The translations under genes and the position numbers were made by a program. The notes beneath the pieces were generated by a model, which ran no database searches, was not told the DNA's origin, and saw only the letters and a program-made list of their open reading frames with translations. A stretch of DNA of 64,000 nucleotides from Castellaniella sp044508625 (lineage in GTDB: Bacteria > Pseudomonadota > Gammaproteobacteria > Burkholderiales > Burkholderiaceae_B): the NCBI GenBank assembly GCA_044508625.1, contig JBIQHJ010000013.1:1-64000 (forward strand). Reading direction: 5' to 3'. Within the stretch, counting starts at the first letter, position 1. The number at the start of each line of letters is the position of its first letter. Positions 45,448-54,212 of this stretch are shown piece by piece.

Positions 45448-46071
45448 TCAGAAATCGTCGGGCCAGTCGCTGTCCATGCGCCGGGCCGCGAGGTCCACGC
45501 GGTGCACATGGGCCTGGACGAAAGGCACCAGCGTGTGCACCGCCCGCCCGCGGCCGTCCGGCGTGGGCTGGAAGACGCCCTGCTCGTCCAGCGTCCCGCG
45601 TGCGACCCGCAACACCGCATGGGCGCCGTTGTCGAGCACCTCGTCGACCCGGCCCAGGAAACAGGGCGCCCCGCCGGACTGCCCGTAGAAATCGCAGCCG
45701 ATCAGGTCCACCCAGTAATATTCGTCCGCGCCGGCCTCGGGAAAAGCGGCGCGCGAGGCCCACACCGTGCAGCCCTGCAAGGCCTGCGCGGCATCCCGGT
45801 CGGCCACGCCCTCGAGCTGGGCGACGACGAAGCGCCCGCCATGCGGGCGGCAGGCCAGTACCCGGGCGGCGCGCGCCAATGACGAGACGCCCGGATCCGG
45901 CCTCGGATCGGGCGTCTTGAGCCACCAGACTGGGGCGCGCAGCAGCGCCTGCGGATCGGCGGAATACGGCTGGACCTTGAGCCAGCCGCGCACGCCATGG
46001 GCCGCGACGATCCTGCCCACCTCGACCAGGTCATCGGGCGCCTGCCCGGCGCCGGACGCGTGGCCGGCCAT
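45448..46071 (-). CDS. rimM: 16S rRNA processing protein RimM
   Basis: 30S maturation factor that binds S19. 207 residues: RimM N-terminal barrel (DLVEVGRIVAAHGVRGWLKV) and C-terminal PRC-barrel (EYYWVDLIGCDFY; VDLAARRMDSDWPDDF). It starts 12 bp after the rpsP stop. Standard position in the rpsP-rimM-trmD operon. Confidence 0.96.
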   Translation of the reverse strand: MAGHASGAGQAPDDLVEVGRIVAAHGVRGWLKVQPYSADPQALLRAPVWWLKTPDPRPDPGVSSLARAARVLACRPHGGRFVVAQLEGVADRDAAQALQGCTVWASRAAFPEAGADEYYWVDLIGCDFYGQSGGAPCFLGRVDEVLDNGAHAVLRVARGTLDEQGVFQPTPDGRGRAVHTLVPFVQAHVHRVDLAARRMDSDWPDDF

Positions 46072-46083
46072 GGCGCGCGCCGC

Positions 46084-46338
46084 TCAGGCGGCGGCCTTGG
46101 CCGAGTATTCCTTGACCAGGCGGGAAACCGTGGGCGAGAGCTGCGCGCCGTTTTCCGTCCAGTGCTGGATGCGATCGAGCGCGATGCGCAGGCCTTCCTG
46201 GCCCTCGCCCGCGATGGGATTGTAAAAGCCCACGCGTTCGATGAAACGACCATCGCGGCGATTGCGAGAATCGGCAGCAACGACGTTGTAGAAGGGACGC
46301 TTCTTCGAGCCGCCGCGGGCCAGACGAATCACAACCAT
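46084..46338 (-). CDS. rpsP: 30S ribosomal protein S16
   Basis: 84 residues, MVVIRLARGGSKKRPFYNVV to KEYSAKAAA. ATG at 46338 with AAAGGA upstream; the longer open frame upstream crosses the promoter. First gene of the operon with rimM and trmD. Confidence 0.98.
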   Translation of the reverse strand: MVVIRLARGGSKKRPFYNVVAADSRNRRDGRFIERVGFYNPIAGEGQEGLRIALDRIQHWTENGAQLSPTVSRLVKEYSAKAAA

Positions 46339-46373
46339 TGATAATCCTTTGAAAATACTGTGAAAAACGCAAA

Positions 46374-46403
46374 ATTTTAGCACTTTTGCGTACCAAACCG
46401 CAA
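46374..46403 (-). promoter_or_regulatory. Promoter of rpsP-rimM-trmD
   Basis: On the minus strand TTGCGG (46398-46403), 18 bp, then TAAAAT (46374-46379) with an extended TGC just before it. An inverted repeat CGCAAAA-N9-TTTTGCG (46368-46390) overlaps the -10. The -10 region TGCTAAAAT matches that of rpsU (TGCTAGAAT). Confidence 0.6.
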
Positions 46404-46434
46404 TCCGCGCGCGCCGCGGGCGGGCGCGCGCCCC

Positions 46435-46464
46435 AAAAAACAACAGGCGGCGCCCTCAGCGCCG
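46435..46464 (-). terminator. Terminator overlapping the stop of the TusA-like gene
   Basis: On the minus strand CGGCGC (46459-46464), 5-nt loop, GCGCCG (46448-46453), then CCTGTTG and a run of six T (46435-46440). The stem includes the TGA stop codon. It ends the alaS-tusA transcript before the rpsP promoter. Confidence 0.55.
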
Positions 46465-46701
46465 GCGCAGGAAATGCGCCGTCACGCCGCCGGGCCTGGC
46501 CTCCTGGGCCAGCAGGGCGTTGCCGGTCTGGCGGCAGAACGCCTGGAAATCGCGCGCGGCGTGCGCGTCGGTGGTGAGCACCGCCAGGACCTGCCCGCTG
46601 GCGAGCTGCGCCAGGGCCTTCTTGGTGCGCAGGATGGGCAGCGGGCAATCCAGCCCCGTCGCATCGATCTCGAGATCCGCCGCAAGATCGGCCCGTTCCA
46701 T
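46456..46701 (-). CDS. TusA/SirA-family sulfur carrier protein
   Basis: 81 residues with the family signature GLDCPLPILRTKKALAQLASG; the Cys of CPxP carries persulfide in sulfur relay, for example tRNA 2-thiouridine synthesis or cytoplasmic sulfur oxidation. ATG at 46701, two bases after the alaS stop, so co-transcribed with alaS. E. coli tusA acts with TusBCDE; no tusBCDE is seen here. Could serve the sulfur cluster at 24-39 kb, but that is not shown. Confidence 0.9.
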   Translation of the reverse strand: MERADLAADLEIDATGLDCPLPILRTKKALAQLASGQVLAVLTTDAHAARDFQAFCRQTGNALLAQEARPGGVTAHFLRRR

Positions 46702-46703
46702 GG

Positions 46704-49328
46704 TCAGGCCTCCAGGCGCGCCTGCACCCAGGCCCGCACGCTCGCGATGGCGCCGTCCAGGGCCGAGACGTCGGAGCCGCCGCCCATGGCCATGTCGGGA
46801 CGGCCGCCGCCCTTGCCGCCCACCTGCGCCGCGACGGCGCCCACCAGGTCGCCCGCCTTGACCCGGGCCGTCAGGCTCGGGCTCACGCCGGCCACCAGGC
46901 TGATCCGGCCGTCCGACACCGCCGCCAGCAGCACGATGGCATTGTCCAGCCGGGCCTTGAGCTGGTCCACCATGCCGCGCAGGGCCTTGGGATCCACCCC
47001 GGACAGGCGCGCCGCGAGCAGGCGCGCGCCCGGGAGCTCGATGGCCTGGCCCGCCAGGTCGCTGCCGGCGGCCGCGGCGAGCTTGTCCTGCAGGCGCTCG
47101 AGGTCGCGCTCGAGGTGGCGCGCCTGCTGCTGCAAGGCCTGGATGCGCTCGGGAATCTCGGCGGCCTGCGACTTGAGCAGGCCCGCGGCGCGGTCGAGCA
47201 TGTCCTGCGCCTGCTGGACCCATTCGAGCGCCCTGCGCCCCGTGACCGCCTCGACGCGGCGGATGCCGGCGGCCACGCCGCCCTCGGAGACGATCTTGAA
47301 CAGGCCGATGTCGCCCGTGCGTGCGACGTGGGTGCCGCCGCACAGCTCGCGCGAGAAGCCGATGTCCAGCACGCGCACCACGTCCCCGTATTTCTCGCCG
47401 AACAGCGCCACCGCGCCGCCCTCGACCGCCTGGTCGTAGGACATGAGCTGCGTGCGCACCGGCTCGTTGTCCAGGATCTCGGCGTTGACGATGCGCTCGA
47501 CCTCGGCGATCTGCGCCGGGCTCATGGGCGCGTCATGGGCGAAATCGAAGCGGGTCTTGTCGCCGTCGACCAGCGAGCCGCGCTGCTGCACGTGGTCGCC
47601 CAGCACCTGGCGCAAGGCCTTGTGCATCAGGTGGGTGGCCGAGTGGTTGCGCATCGTGTCGCGCCGGCGCGCCTGGTCGACGTGCGCCTCGACGGCGTCG
47701 CCCACCGACAGGGCGCCCTCGAGCAGGCTGCCATGGTGCCCGAAGACGTCGCTCTGGATCTTTTGCGTGTCGCCGACCTGGAAGCGCGCTCCCGCCGGGC
47801 CCGCGAGCAGCCCGGTGTCGCCCACCTGTCCGCCCGACTCGGCGTAGAAAGGCGTGGCGTCGAGCACCACGACCGCGTCCTGCCCCTGCGCGATGGACGG
47901 CACCTGCACGCCGTCCACGTACAGCGCGGTCACGGTCGCGCGCCCGTCGAAATGCTCGTAGCCGTCGAAGCGCGTGGCCACGCCCTCGTAGCTGAGCTCG
48001 GCGGCGGCCTTGAACTTGCCGGCGGCGCGCGCCTGCTCGCGCTGGCGCGCCATCGCCCGCTCGAAGCCCTCGAGGTCGACCTCGACGCGGCGCTCGCGGC
48101 AGATGTCGGCGGTCAGGTCCACCGGGAAGCCGTAGGTGTCGTAGAGCGTGAACAGCGTCTGCCCGTCCAGCGGCCGGCCCTCGGGCAGCTCGCCCAGCGC
48201 GGCCTCGAGGATCCGCATGCCGTTCTCGAGCGTCTCGCTGAAGCGTTCCTCCTCCTGGCGCAGGACCTGCTCGACGCGCGACTGCTGGGCCACGAGCTCG
48301 GGATACGCCCCGCCCATCTGCCCGACCAGGTCGGCCACCAGGCGATGGAAGAACGCCCCGTTCTGGCCGAGCTTGTGCCCATGGCGCAGGGCCCGGCGGA
48401 TGATCCGGCGCAGCACGTAGCCGCGCCCCTCGTTGCCCGGGATCACCCCGTCGACGATCAGGAAGCTGCACGCGCGGATGTGGTCGGCGATGACCTTGAG
48501 GGAATTGTCGTTCAGGTCCGTCGTCCCGGTCTCGCGCGCGGCGGCGCGTATCAGGGACTGGAACAGGTCGATCTCGTAGTTGGAATGCACGTGCTGCAGC
48601 ACGGCCGCGATGCGCTCGAGCCCCATGCCGGTGTCCACGCAGGGCCGCGGCAGCGGATGCATGACGCCCTGGGCGTCGCGCTCGAACTGCATGAACACGA
48701 GGTTCCAGATCTCGATGTAGCGGTCGCCGTCCTCCTCGGGCGATCCCGGAGGCCCGCCCCAGATCCCGGGGCCGTGGTCGTAGAAGATCTCGGAACACGG
48801 GCCGCAGGGGCCGGTGTCGGCCATCTGCCAGAAATTGTCCGAGGCGTAGCGCGCGCCCTTGTTGTCGCCGATCCGGATGATGCGCTCGGCGGGCACGCCG
48901 ATCTCGTCGGCCCAGATGCCGTAGGCCTCGTCGTCCTCCTGGTAGACGGTGACCCAGAGCTTTTCCCTGGGCAGCCCGTAGACCTCGGTCAGCAGGGTCC
49001 AGGCGTAGCGGATCGCGTCGTGCTTGAAATAGTCGCCGAAGCTGAAATTGCCGAGCATCTCGAAGAACGTGTGATGGCGGGCGGTATAGCCCACGTTCTC
49101 GAGATCGTTGTGCTTGCCGCCGGCGCGCACGCAGCGCTGCGCGGTGGTCGCCCGGCGATACGGCCGCGTGTCCTTGCCGGTGAACACGTCCTTGAACTGC
49201 ACCATCCCCGAATTGGTGAACAGCAGCGTCGGGTCGTTGGCCGGCACGAGCGGCGATGACGGCACGACCTGATGCCCCTTGGATTCGAAAAAGGACAGGA
49301 ACTTCTGACGGATCTCGGTGGTTTTCAT
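46704..49328 (-). CDS. alaS: Alanine--tRNA ligase
   Basis: Class II synthetase, 874 residues, full length. N-terminal catalytic core (RQKFLSFFESKGHQVVPSSP; FTNSGMVQFKDVFTG), editing domain with zinc ligands (NHSATHLMHKALR and ELCGGTHVARTGDIG), and the C-Ala DHHA1 domain with a Gly-rich end (GGKGGGRPDMAMGGG). ATG at 49328. Upstream of the TusA-like gene on one transcript. Confidence 0.98.
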   Translation of the reverse strand: MKTTEIRQKFLSFFESKGHQVVPSSPLVPANDPTLLFTNSGMVQFKDVFTGKDTRPYRRATTAQRCVRAGGKHNDLENVGYTARHHTFFEMLGNFSFGDYFKHDAIRYAWTLLTEVYGLPREKLWVTVYQEDDEAYGIWADEIGVPAERIIRIGDNKGARYASDNFWQMADTGPCGPCSEIFYDHGPGIWGGPPGSPEEDGDRYIEIWNLVFMQFERDAQGVMHPLPRPCVDTGMGLERIAAVLQHVHSNYEIDLFQSLIRAAARETGTTDLNDNSLKVIADHIRACSFLIVDGVIPGNEGRGYVLRRIIRRALRHGHKLGQNGAFFHRLVADLVGQMGGAYPELVAQQSRVEQVLRQEEERFSETLENGMRILEAALGELPEGRPLDGQTLFTLYDTYGFPVDLTADICRERRVEVDLEGFERAMARQREQARAAGKFKAAAELSYEGVATRFDGYEHFDGRATVTALYVDGVQVPSIAQGQDAVVVLDATPFYAESGGQVGDTGLLAGPAGARFQVGDTQKIQSDVFGHHGSLLEGALSVGDAVEAHVDQARRRDTMRNHSATHLMHKALRQVLGDHVQQRGSLVDGDKTRFDFAHDAPMSPAQIAEVERIVNAEILDNEPVRTQLMSYDQAVEGGAVALFGEKYGDVVRVLDIGFSRELCGGTHVARTGDIGLFKIVSEGGVAAGIRRVEAVTGRRALEWVQQAQDMLDRAAGLLKSQAAEIPERIQALQQQARHLERDLERLQDKLAAAAGSDLAGQAIELPGARLLAARLSGVDPKALRGMVDQLKARLDNAIVLLAAVSDGRISLVAGVSPSLTARVKAGDLVGAVAAQVGGKGGGRPDMAMGGGSDVSALDGAIASVRAWVQARLEA

Positions 49329-49388
49329 TCGCTATGCCGCATGGGATGGTCTGGGTGCCCTGGGAAAGGCAACCAGGAATTATAGCGT

Positions 49389-50666
49389 CTAAGCACCCTC
49401 CGCCAGGAGGAAGTCGGCGAGCATCCGCGCGACCACCAGCGTGGCGCCGCGCAGGTCCGGCAGCGACAGGTTCTCGTCGGCCTGCTTGGCGCGCGACTCG
49501 AGCAGCGTGCGCGGTCCGGCGCCGTACAGCACCACCGGCACGCCGTGCTCGCCGTAGAGGCGCGCGTCGGCGTACAGGGGCGTGCCGCAAGCCTCGATCG
49601 GCTCGCCCAGGACCTCCCGGGCGTGGCGCCGCAGGCTCTCGACGATGCGCTCGTGGCCGGGCAGCGCGCGCAGCGGGCGCGCGAGCAGCGTCCGGCGCAC
49701 CGCCACCCGGATGCCGGGCAGCCCCTCGGCGGCGGCCTGGATGAAGGCGCGCACCTGCGCCTCCACCTCGGCCGGATCCTCCTCGGGGATCATGCGGCGG
49801 TCCATCCCGAGAACCACCCTGCCGGGCACCACGTTGGTGCTCGTGCCGCCCTCGATACGGCCGACGATCATCGTCGGGCTCTCGATGCCCGGGACGCAGG
49901 AACGGATCCGCTCGAGGGCGTCGGCCTGGCGATGGATCTCGCCGAGGATGCGCGTGGCCGCGCGCAGGGCGTCGTGGCCCGAGCGCGGCATGGAGCCGTG
50001 CGCGGCCTTGCCGTCGATCGTGACCTCGAACTGCAGGCAGCCGTTGTGCGCCGTGACCGCCGCGTAGCTGAAGCCGGCGCACAGCGCGTAGTCGGGCCGC
50101 GTCAGGCCCTGTTCCAGCAGCCAGCCGGGCCCCAGCAATCCGCCGGTCTCCTCGTCGTAGGTGAAGTGCAGCTCAATCGCCCCGGCCAGCGGGGCGCCGC
50201 TCGCCTCCAGCGCGCGCACCGCATGCAGGTAGGTGGTGAAATCGCTCTTGGACACGGCCGCGGCCCGGCCGTAGATGCGGCCGTCCTCGACCACCCCGCC
50301 GTAGGGCGGGCGCGTCCAGCCCTCGCCGGGCGGCACCACGTCGCCGTGCGCGTTCAGGGCGAAGACCGGCCCGCCCGCCGCGTACCGGCGGCGCACGATG
50401 AGGTTGGTGACGCTGCGCATGCCGCGCGCCCGGACGAGGTCCTCCGGCACGGGATGGCGCTCGGCCTCCCAGCCCCAGCCCTCGACGATCCGCGCCACCG
50501 CCTCGGCATGCGGCGCCGTGTCGCCCGGCGGGACGTCGGTGGGAATCGCGATGAGGGTGCGCAGCAGCTCGACCTGTTCGTCGAAATGCGCGTCCACCCA
50601 GGCGCGCAGGCGGTCTTGCAGGCTCGCGCCGGCGGGCGGCGGATGCTGGTCGGTGGGCTGGATCAT
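49389..50666 (-). CDS. M20-family amidohydrolase/peptidase (ArgE/DapE-like)
   Basis: Di-zinc hydrolase, 425 residues from ATG 50666 (MIQPTDQHPPPAGASLQ). Catalytic domain with metal and base motifs ALNAHGDVVPPGEGW and FTYDEETGGLLGPGW, a dimerisation domain (FEVTIDGKAAHGSMPRSGHD) and GTSTNVVPGRVVLGMDRRM. Last gene of the leftward gntR-puuE-alc series (87-bp gap to alc). The position suggests hydrolysis of an N-carbamoyl/ureido intermediate of purine catabolism, but classical allantoate amidohydrolases are a different M20 subgroup, so the substrate is open. Confidence 0.87.
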   Translation of the reverse strand: MIQPTDQHPPPAGASLQDRLRAWVDAHFDEQVELLRTLIAIPTDVPPGDTAPHAEAVARIVEGWGWEAERHPVPEDLVRARGMRSVTNLIVRRRYAAGGPVFALNAHGDVVPPGEGWTRPPYGGVVEDGRIYGRAAAVSKSDFTTYLHAVRALEASGAPLAGAIELHFTYDEETGGLLGPGWLLEQGLTRPDYALCAGFSYAAVTAHNGCLQFEVTIDGKAAHGSMPRSGHDALRAATRILGEIHRQADALERIRSCVPGIESPTMIVGRIEGGTSTNVVPGRVVLGMDRRMIPEEDPAEVEAQVRAFIQAAAEGLPGIRVAVRRTLLARPLRALPGHERIVESLRRHAREVLGEPIEACGTPLYADARLYGEHGVPVVLYGAGPRTLLESRAKQADENLSLPDLRGATLVVARMLADFLLAEGA

Positions 50667-50753
50667 GGGGGCCTCGCTCGGGAATCGTCCATGTGAGGCA
50701 GGCACCTTGCGGTGCCTGCGCGGAAACAAACGGTGCCGCGTCGTGCGCGGGGG

Positions 50754-51794
50754 TCAGCGGGCCAGGCGGCCCCAGATGCGCACGCGGCTCAGGCCGCCGT
50801 CGGGAAAGATGTTGACGCGCACGTGCGAGACCGGCCCGATGGGCTGGATCTGCCCGCCCTCGAAGAAATGTTGCTTGTCCATCTCGGTCTTCTGCTCGCC
50901 CAGGAGCTCGGGCCAGAACATGGACTGCGTCACCAGGGACTGGTCGGTCGACTCGGCCACCAGGGCGCCCAGCACGGACACCCGGTCGGGATAGTTGCCC
51001 TTGAAGTGCGCGGTGTCGATCTCGATCTTTTCCACGGTGACGGCGTGGCCCAGCTCGAGGATCAGCCAGTCGTTGCCCGGCTCGCGGCGGCGGCGCGTTT
51101 CCCAGCCGTCGCCCATGTCGACGCCCCGGCCCGGCTTGAGGATGCCCGTCGGCACGCCGTAGTGCGCGTCGCTGTAGGCGACGATGCGCCCGCCGTTGGC
51201 CAGCGCCGACACCTCGTACAGGACGCCGGGATCGCGGCGCTCCCAGTCGCAGGCCGGCCGGCCGTAGACGCGCAGGCGGGCCACGCCGCCGTCGGGGAAT
51301 ATGTTCAGGCGCAGGTGCGTCCAGACGCGGTCGTCCCTGACCTCGACGAAATGATGGGCGCTGGCCTTCAGCGAGGTGGCGGGCACGATCTCGACCCATT
51401 CGGCCGAATCGTCCGGGTCGCCCTCGCAGCGGCAGGCCAGCAGCGAGGCCGCGGGCGGGAAATTGCCCGTGAAGTGGCTGGTGTCGATGTCCACGCCCTC
51501 GATGACCCCCGGCAGGCCAAGCCGGACGATGGCGTGGTCGTGGCCGCCGTTGCGCCGCCGGCGGGTTTCCCAGCCGTCCATCCACTTGCCGTGGTCGTCG
51601 AACTTGCCGACGATGAAGATCGGCCCGGACGATTGCAGCATGCGCTCGGCCGGCGCAAAGAACTCGTCGGTGCAGGATACGACCCGGGCGCCCAGGTCGG
51701 CGCTGGCGAGGTTCGGGTGGCGGACCGCGAACGCGGGCAAGTCGGCGGCGGGGGCATCGATGACGGTGCCGGCGGGCAGATTGGGGGTAGCCAT
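50754..51794 (-). CDS. alc: Allantoicase
   Basis: Hydrolyses allantoate to ureidoglycolate and urea. 346 residues made of two homologous jelly-roll allantoicase repeats. The first contains KFDDHGKWMDGWETRRRR and VDIDTSHFTGNFPP. The second contains VDMGDGWETRRRREPGNDW and EIDTAHFKGNYPDR. Each is followed by a LNIFPDGG / VNIFPDGG strand. ATG at 51794 (MATPNLPAG) with GGAG nine bases upstream. Between puuE and the M20 gene. Confidence 0.95.
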   Translation of the reverse strand: MATPNLPAGTVIDAPAADLPAFAVRHPNLASADLGARVVSCTDEFFAPAERMLQSSGPIFIVGKFDDHGKWMDGWETRRRRNGGHDHAIVRLGLPGVIEGVDIDTSHFTGNFPPAASLLACRCEGDPDDSAEWVEIVPATSLKASAHHFVEVRDDRVWTHLRLNIFPDGGVARLRVYGRPACDWERRDPGVLYEVSALANGGRIVAYSDAHYGVPTGILKPGRGVDMGDGWETRRRREPGNDWLILELGHAVTVEKIEIDTAHFKGNYPDRVSVLGALVAESTDQSLVTQSMFWPELLGEQKTEMDKQHFFEGGQIQPIGPVSHVRVNIFPDGGLSRVRIWGRLAR

Positions 51795-51822
51795 GGGGAC
51801 ATGCTCCAAAACGGGGTGGTGC

Positions 51823-51845
51823 GCCCGCCGGATCCTCCGGCGGGC
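51823..51845 (-). other. Intercistronic hairpin between puuE and alc
   Basis: Perfect 9-bp stem, GCCCGCCGG at 51823-51831 and CCGGCGGGC at 51837-51845, with a 5-nt loop and no T-run. Probably an mRNA processing or stability element in the 100-bp puuE-alc gap. Confidence 0.45.
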
Positions 51846-51894
51846 CGCGGGACGCGGGCCCGCCGGCGAGCGGCGAGCCCGTGAAACACGGCGC

Positions 51895-52827
51895 TCAGGC
51901 GCCTTTCCAGGGGTGATGCCGGGCCCAATGGCGGGCGATGTCGGCCCGCGTGGCGATCCATACGCGCTCGTGCCTTTGCACGTGGTCGAGGAACCTCTGC
52001 AAGCCCGCGAAGCGTCCGGGACGCCCGATCAGGCGGCAGTGCAGGCCGACCGACATCATCTTGGGCGCGGTCTCGCCCTCGGCGTACAGGACGTCGAAGG
52101 CGTCCCTCAGATACTGGTAGAAATGCTCGGCGGTGTTGAAGCCCTGGGGCGAGGCGAAGCGCATGTCGTTCGTGTCCAGGGTATAGGGCACGATGAGCTG
52201 TGGCCGCGTGTTGCCGTCGGGCAGTTCCACCTCGGCCCAGAACGGCAGGTCGTCGCCGTAGTAGTCCGCGTCGTAGAGGAATTTCCCCTCCTCGGCCACG
52301 ATGCGCAAGGTGTTGGGGCTGTCGCGCCCGGTGTACCAGCCGTCGGGGTGGCGGCCGAGCAGGCGGGTGACGACCTCGACGCAGCGCCGGAAATGCTCGC
52401 GCTCGACCTCCTCGGGGATCGACTGGTAGTGGATCCAGCGATAGCCGTGGCAGGCGACCTCGTGGCCCAGCTCGACGAAGGCGCGGGCCACCTCGGGATG
52501 GCGCTCGAGCGCCATGCCCACGGCAAAGACCGTCAGGGGCAGGCCGCGGCGCTCGAATTCGCGCAGGATGCGCCAGACCCCGGCGCGCGAGCCGTACTCG
52601 TAGATCGACTCCATCGACAGGTGGCGGTCGGGATAGGCGGCGGCCCCGATGATCTCGGACAGGAACTGCTCGGAGCCCGCATCGCCGTGCAGCACGCAGT
52701 TCTCGCCCCCCTCCTCGTAGTTCAGGACGAACTGCACCGCGACGCGCGCCCCGCCCGGCCAGTCGGCATGGGGCGGATTGCGGCCATAGCCGACCAGGTC
52801 GCGGGGATAGGCTGTGCTGCTGGACAT
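51895..52827 (-). CDS. puuE: Allantoinase PuuE (polysaccharide deacetylase fold)
   Basis: Cofactor-independent allantoinase of the NodB-like fold that converts allantoin to allantoate. 310 residues: N-terminal RDLVGYGRNPPHADWPGGAR, NYEEGGENCVLHGD, GHEVACHGYRWIHY (metal-site-like His motif) and WYTGRDSPNTLR. Full-length PuuE without the fused OHCU decarboxylase domain found in some bacteria. Starts 17 bp after gntR in the same direction. Confidence 0.95.
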   Translation of the reverse strand: MSSSTAYPRDLVGYGRNPPHADWPGGARVAVQFVLNYEEGGENCVLHGDAGSEQFLSEIIGAAAYPDRHLSMESIYEYGSRAGVWRILREFERRGLPLTVFAVGMALERHPEVARAFVELGHEVACHGYRWIHYQSIPEEVEREHFRRCVEVVTRLLGRHPDGWYTGRDSPNTLRIVAEEGKFLYDADYYGDDLPFWAEVELPDGNTRPQLIVPYTLDTNDMRFASPQGFNTAEHFYQYLRDAFDVLYAEGETAPKMMSVGLHCRLIGRPGRFAGLQRFLDHVQRHERVWIATRADIARHWARHHPWKGA

Positions 52828-52844
52828 GGAAGGAGTCTCCTTGG

Positions 52845-53606
52845 TCAGATCTTGACGCTGAACGCGGCCCAGGGATCCGGCACGCCGCCGGCCGCCTCCC
52901 CCATGCGCTGTTCGCAATCCTGCAGGTGGTGGCGCATGGCCTCGCGCGCGCCCGGCGCGTCGCCGCGGGCGATGAGGTCCAGCACCTCCCGGTGCTCGAC
53001 GTACGAGCAGGCGGTGTCGCCGGGCGTGTCGTGGAAGGCGATGATGAGCGTCGTGCGCGCGCACAGGCCGTGCAGCATCTCGGTCAGCACCTGGTTGTCG
53101 GCCAGGCGCGCCAGCTCGACGTGGAAGGCGTTGGACAGACGGATCCAACTGATGCGGTCGCCCGTCTCGAACGCGCGCTGCTCGCGATCCACCATGTCAT
53201 GCAAGGGGCGCAGGGCCTCGGCGATGCCAGGCCGCGCGGCCAGGGCGTCGATCACGATGCATTCCAGGGCCTGGCGCATGGCGAACACGTCGCGGGTTTC
53301 CTTGGGCGTGGCCTGCCAGACGTAGGCGCCGCGGTTGGGCTCGATCACCACGATCTTGTCGTGCGCGAGCTGCGACAGCGCGGCGCGCACCGTCGCGCGC
53401 GAGCATGAAAAGATCGAGCACAGCGTCGCCTCGGTCAGCTTTGCGCCGGGCAGCAGGCGGCGGTCCATCGCGGCGTCGAAGATCTCGCCATAGACGCGCT
53501 CGGCCTCGGAGCGCGCGCCGCCCTCCGCCCCCGGCCGCTTACGCAGCGAGGAGGCGCTCGGGGCGTCGAGTTCGCCCGCCGCTTTCCTGGATTTCAACCG
53601 GAGCAT
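52845..53606 (-). CDS. GntR-family (FCD) transcriptional regulator of purine catabolism
   Basis: 253 residues: N-terminal winged HTH (RRLLPGAKLTEATLCSIF, then CSRATVRAALSQLAHDKIVV, about residues 50-100) and a C-terminal FCD effector domain with metal-type residues (LSNAFHVELARLADNQ; HREVLDLI). Heads the puuE-alc-M20 operon and is divergent from uraH-puuD. Three sites of the GntR consensus type lie in the intergenic region, so it probably autoregulates and controls both operons, likely in response to a urate or allantoin-type intermediate. ATG at 53606 has no clear ribosome binding site. Confidence 0.9.
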   Translation of the reverse strand: MLRLKSRKAAGELDAPSASSLRKRPGAEGGARSEAERVYGEIFDAAMDRRLLPGAKLTEATLCSIFSCSRATVRAALSQLAHDKIVVIEPNRGAYVWQATPKETRDVFAMRQALECIVIDALAARPGIAEALRPLHDMVDREQRAFETGDRISWIRLSNAFHVELARLADNQVLTEMLHGLCARTTLIIAFHDTPGDTACSYVEHREVLDLIARGDAPGAREAMRHHLQDCEQRMGEAAGGVPDPWAAFSVKI

Positions 53607-53613
53607 GGGAATC

Positions 53614-53682
53614 TTGTAAAACCAAAGTTGTTGACAATTATTGTGGATCGGACGAAAATCGTCAACACAAATTGTTTACAAT
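53614..53682. promoter_or_regulatory. GntR-type operators and divergent promoters, gntR/uraH
   Basis: Three TnGTn(2-3)ACnA palindromes: TTGTAAAACCA (53614-53624), TTGTTGACAA (53628-53637) and TTGTTTACAA (53672-53681). On the minus strand TTGACG (53660-53665), 17 bp and AATAAT (53637-53642) form a good gntR promoter, with the middle site touching its -10. On the plus strand TACAAT (53677-53682) is a good -10 for uraH, overlapped by the third site; its -35 is poor. The rest of the 204-bp gap to uraH shows nothing else. Confidence 0.65.
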
Positions 53683-53810
53683 TACTCAACTGTCCTGCCC
53701 CGGAGTCGTTCACAGGCGCCAGCCACGGACTCCGCGAACCGTCGCCGCAGGCGGCGGGCCGGCCATACCGGGGGCCTTCCTGGCAGGATGCTGACCGGAG
53801 ACAAAATCCC

Positions 53811-54164
53811 ATGGGAAAACTATCCACCCATGTGCTGGACACCGTCCACGGTGTGCCGGCCCAGGGCGTCGCCCTGGAACTCTATCGCCTCGACGGCGAC
53901 ACGCGCACCCTGCTCAAGCGCACGGCCACCAACGCCGACGGCCGCTGCGACGAGCCCCTGCTCGGCGGCGCCGAGCTGCGGCGCGGCACCTACGAACTGG
54001 TCTTTCACGCCGGGGATTATTTCGCCCGGCGCGGCGTCCAGTTGCCCACGCCGCGCTTCGTCGACCAGGTCATCCTGCGCTTCGGCGTGGCCAATCCGGA
54101 CGAGAACTACCACGTCCCGCTGGTCGTGACCCCCTGGACCTGGTCCACCTACCGCGGCAGCTAG
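53811..54164 (+). CDS. uraH: 5-hydroxyisourate hydrolase
   Basis: Transthyretin-like enzyme that hydrolyses 5-hydroxyisourate to OHCU. 117 residues: N-terminal signature LSTHVLDTVHGVPAQGV (catalytic His), internal Arg-containing strand region and C-terminal YRGS tetrapeptide that marks HIU hydrolases as opposed to transthyretin. ATG at 53811 with GGAG upstream. Followed by puuD, which makes its substrate. Confidence 0.96.
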   Translation: MGKLSTHVLDTVHGVPAQGVALELYRLDGDTRTLLKRTATNADGRCDEPLLGGAELRRGTYELVFHAGDYFARRGVQLPTPRFVDQVILRFGVANPDENYHVPLVVTPWTWSTYRGS

Positions 54165-54212
54165 CCGCCCGCGCGCCCGCCGCACCCATCGAACAACGAT
54201 AGAGGCAAACCC

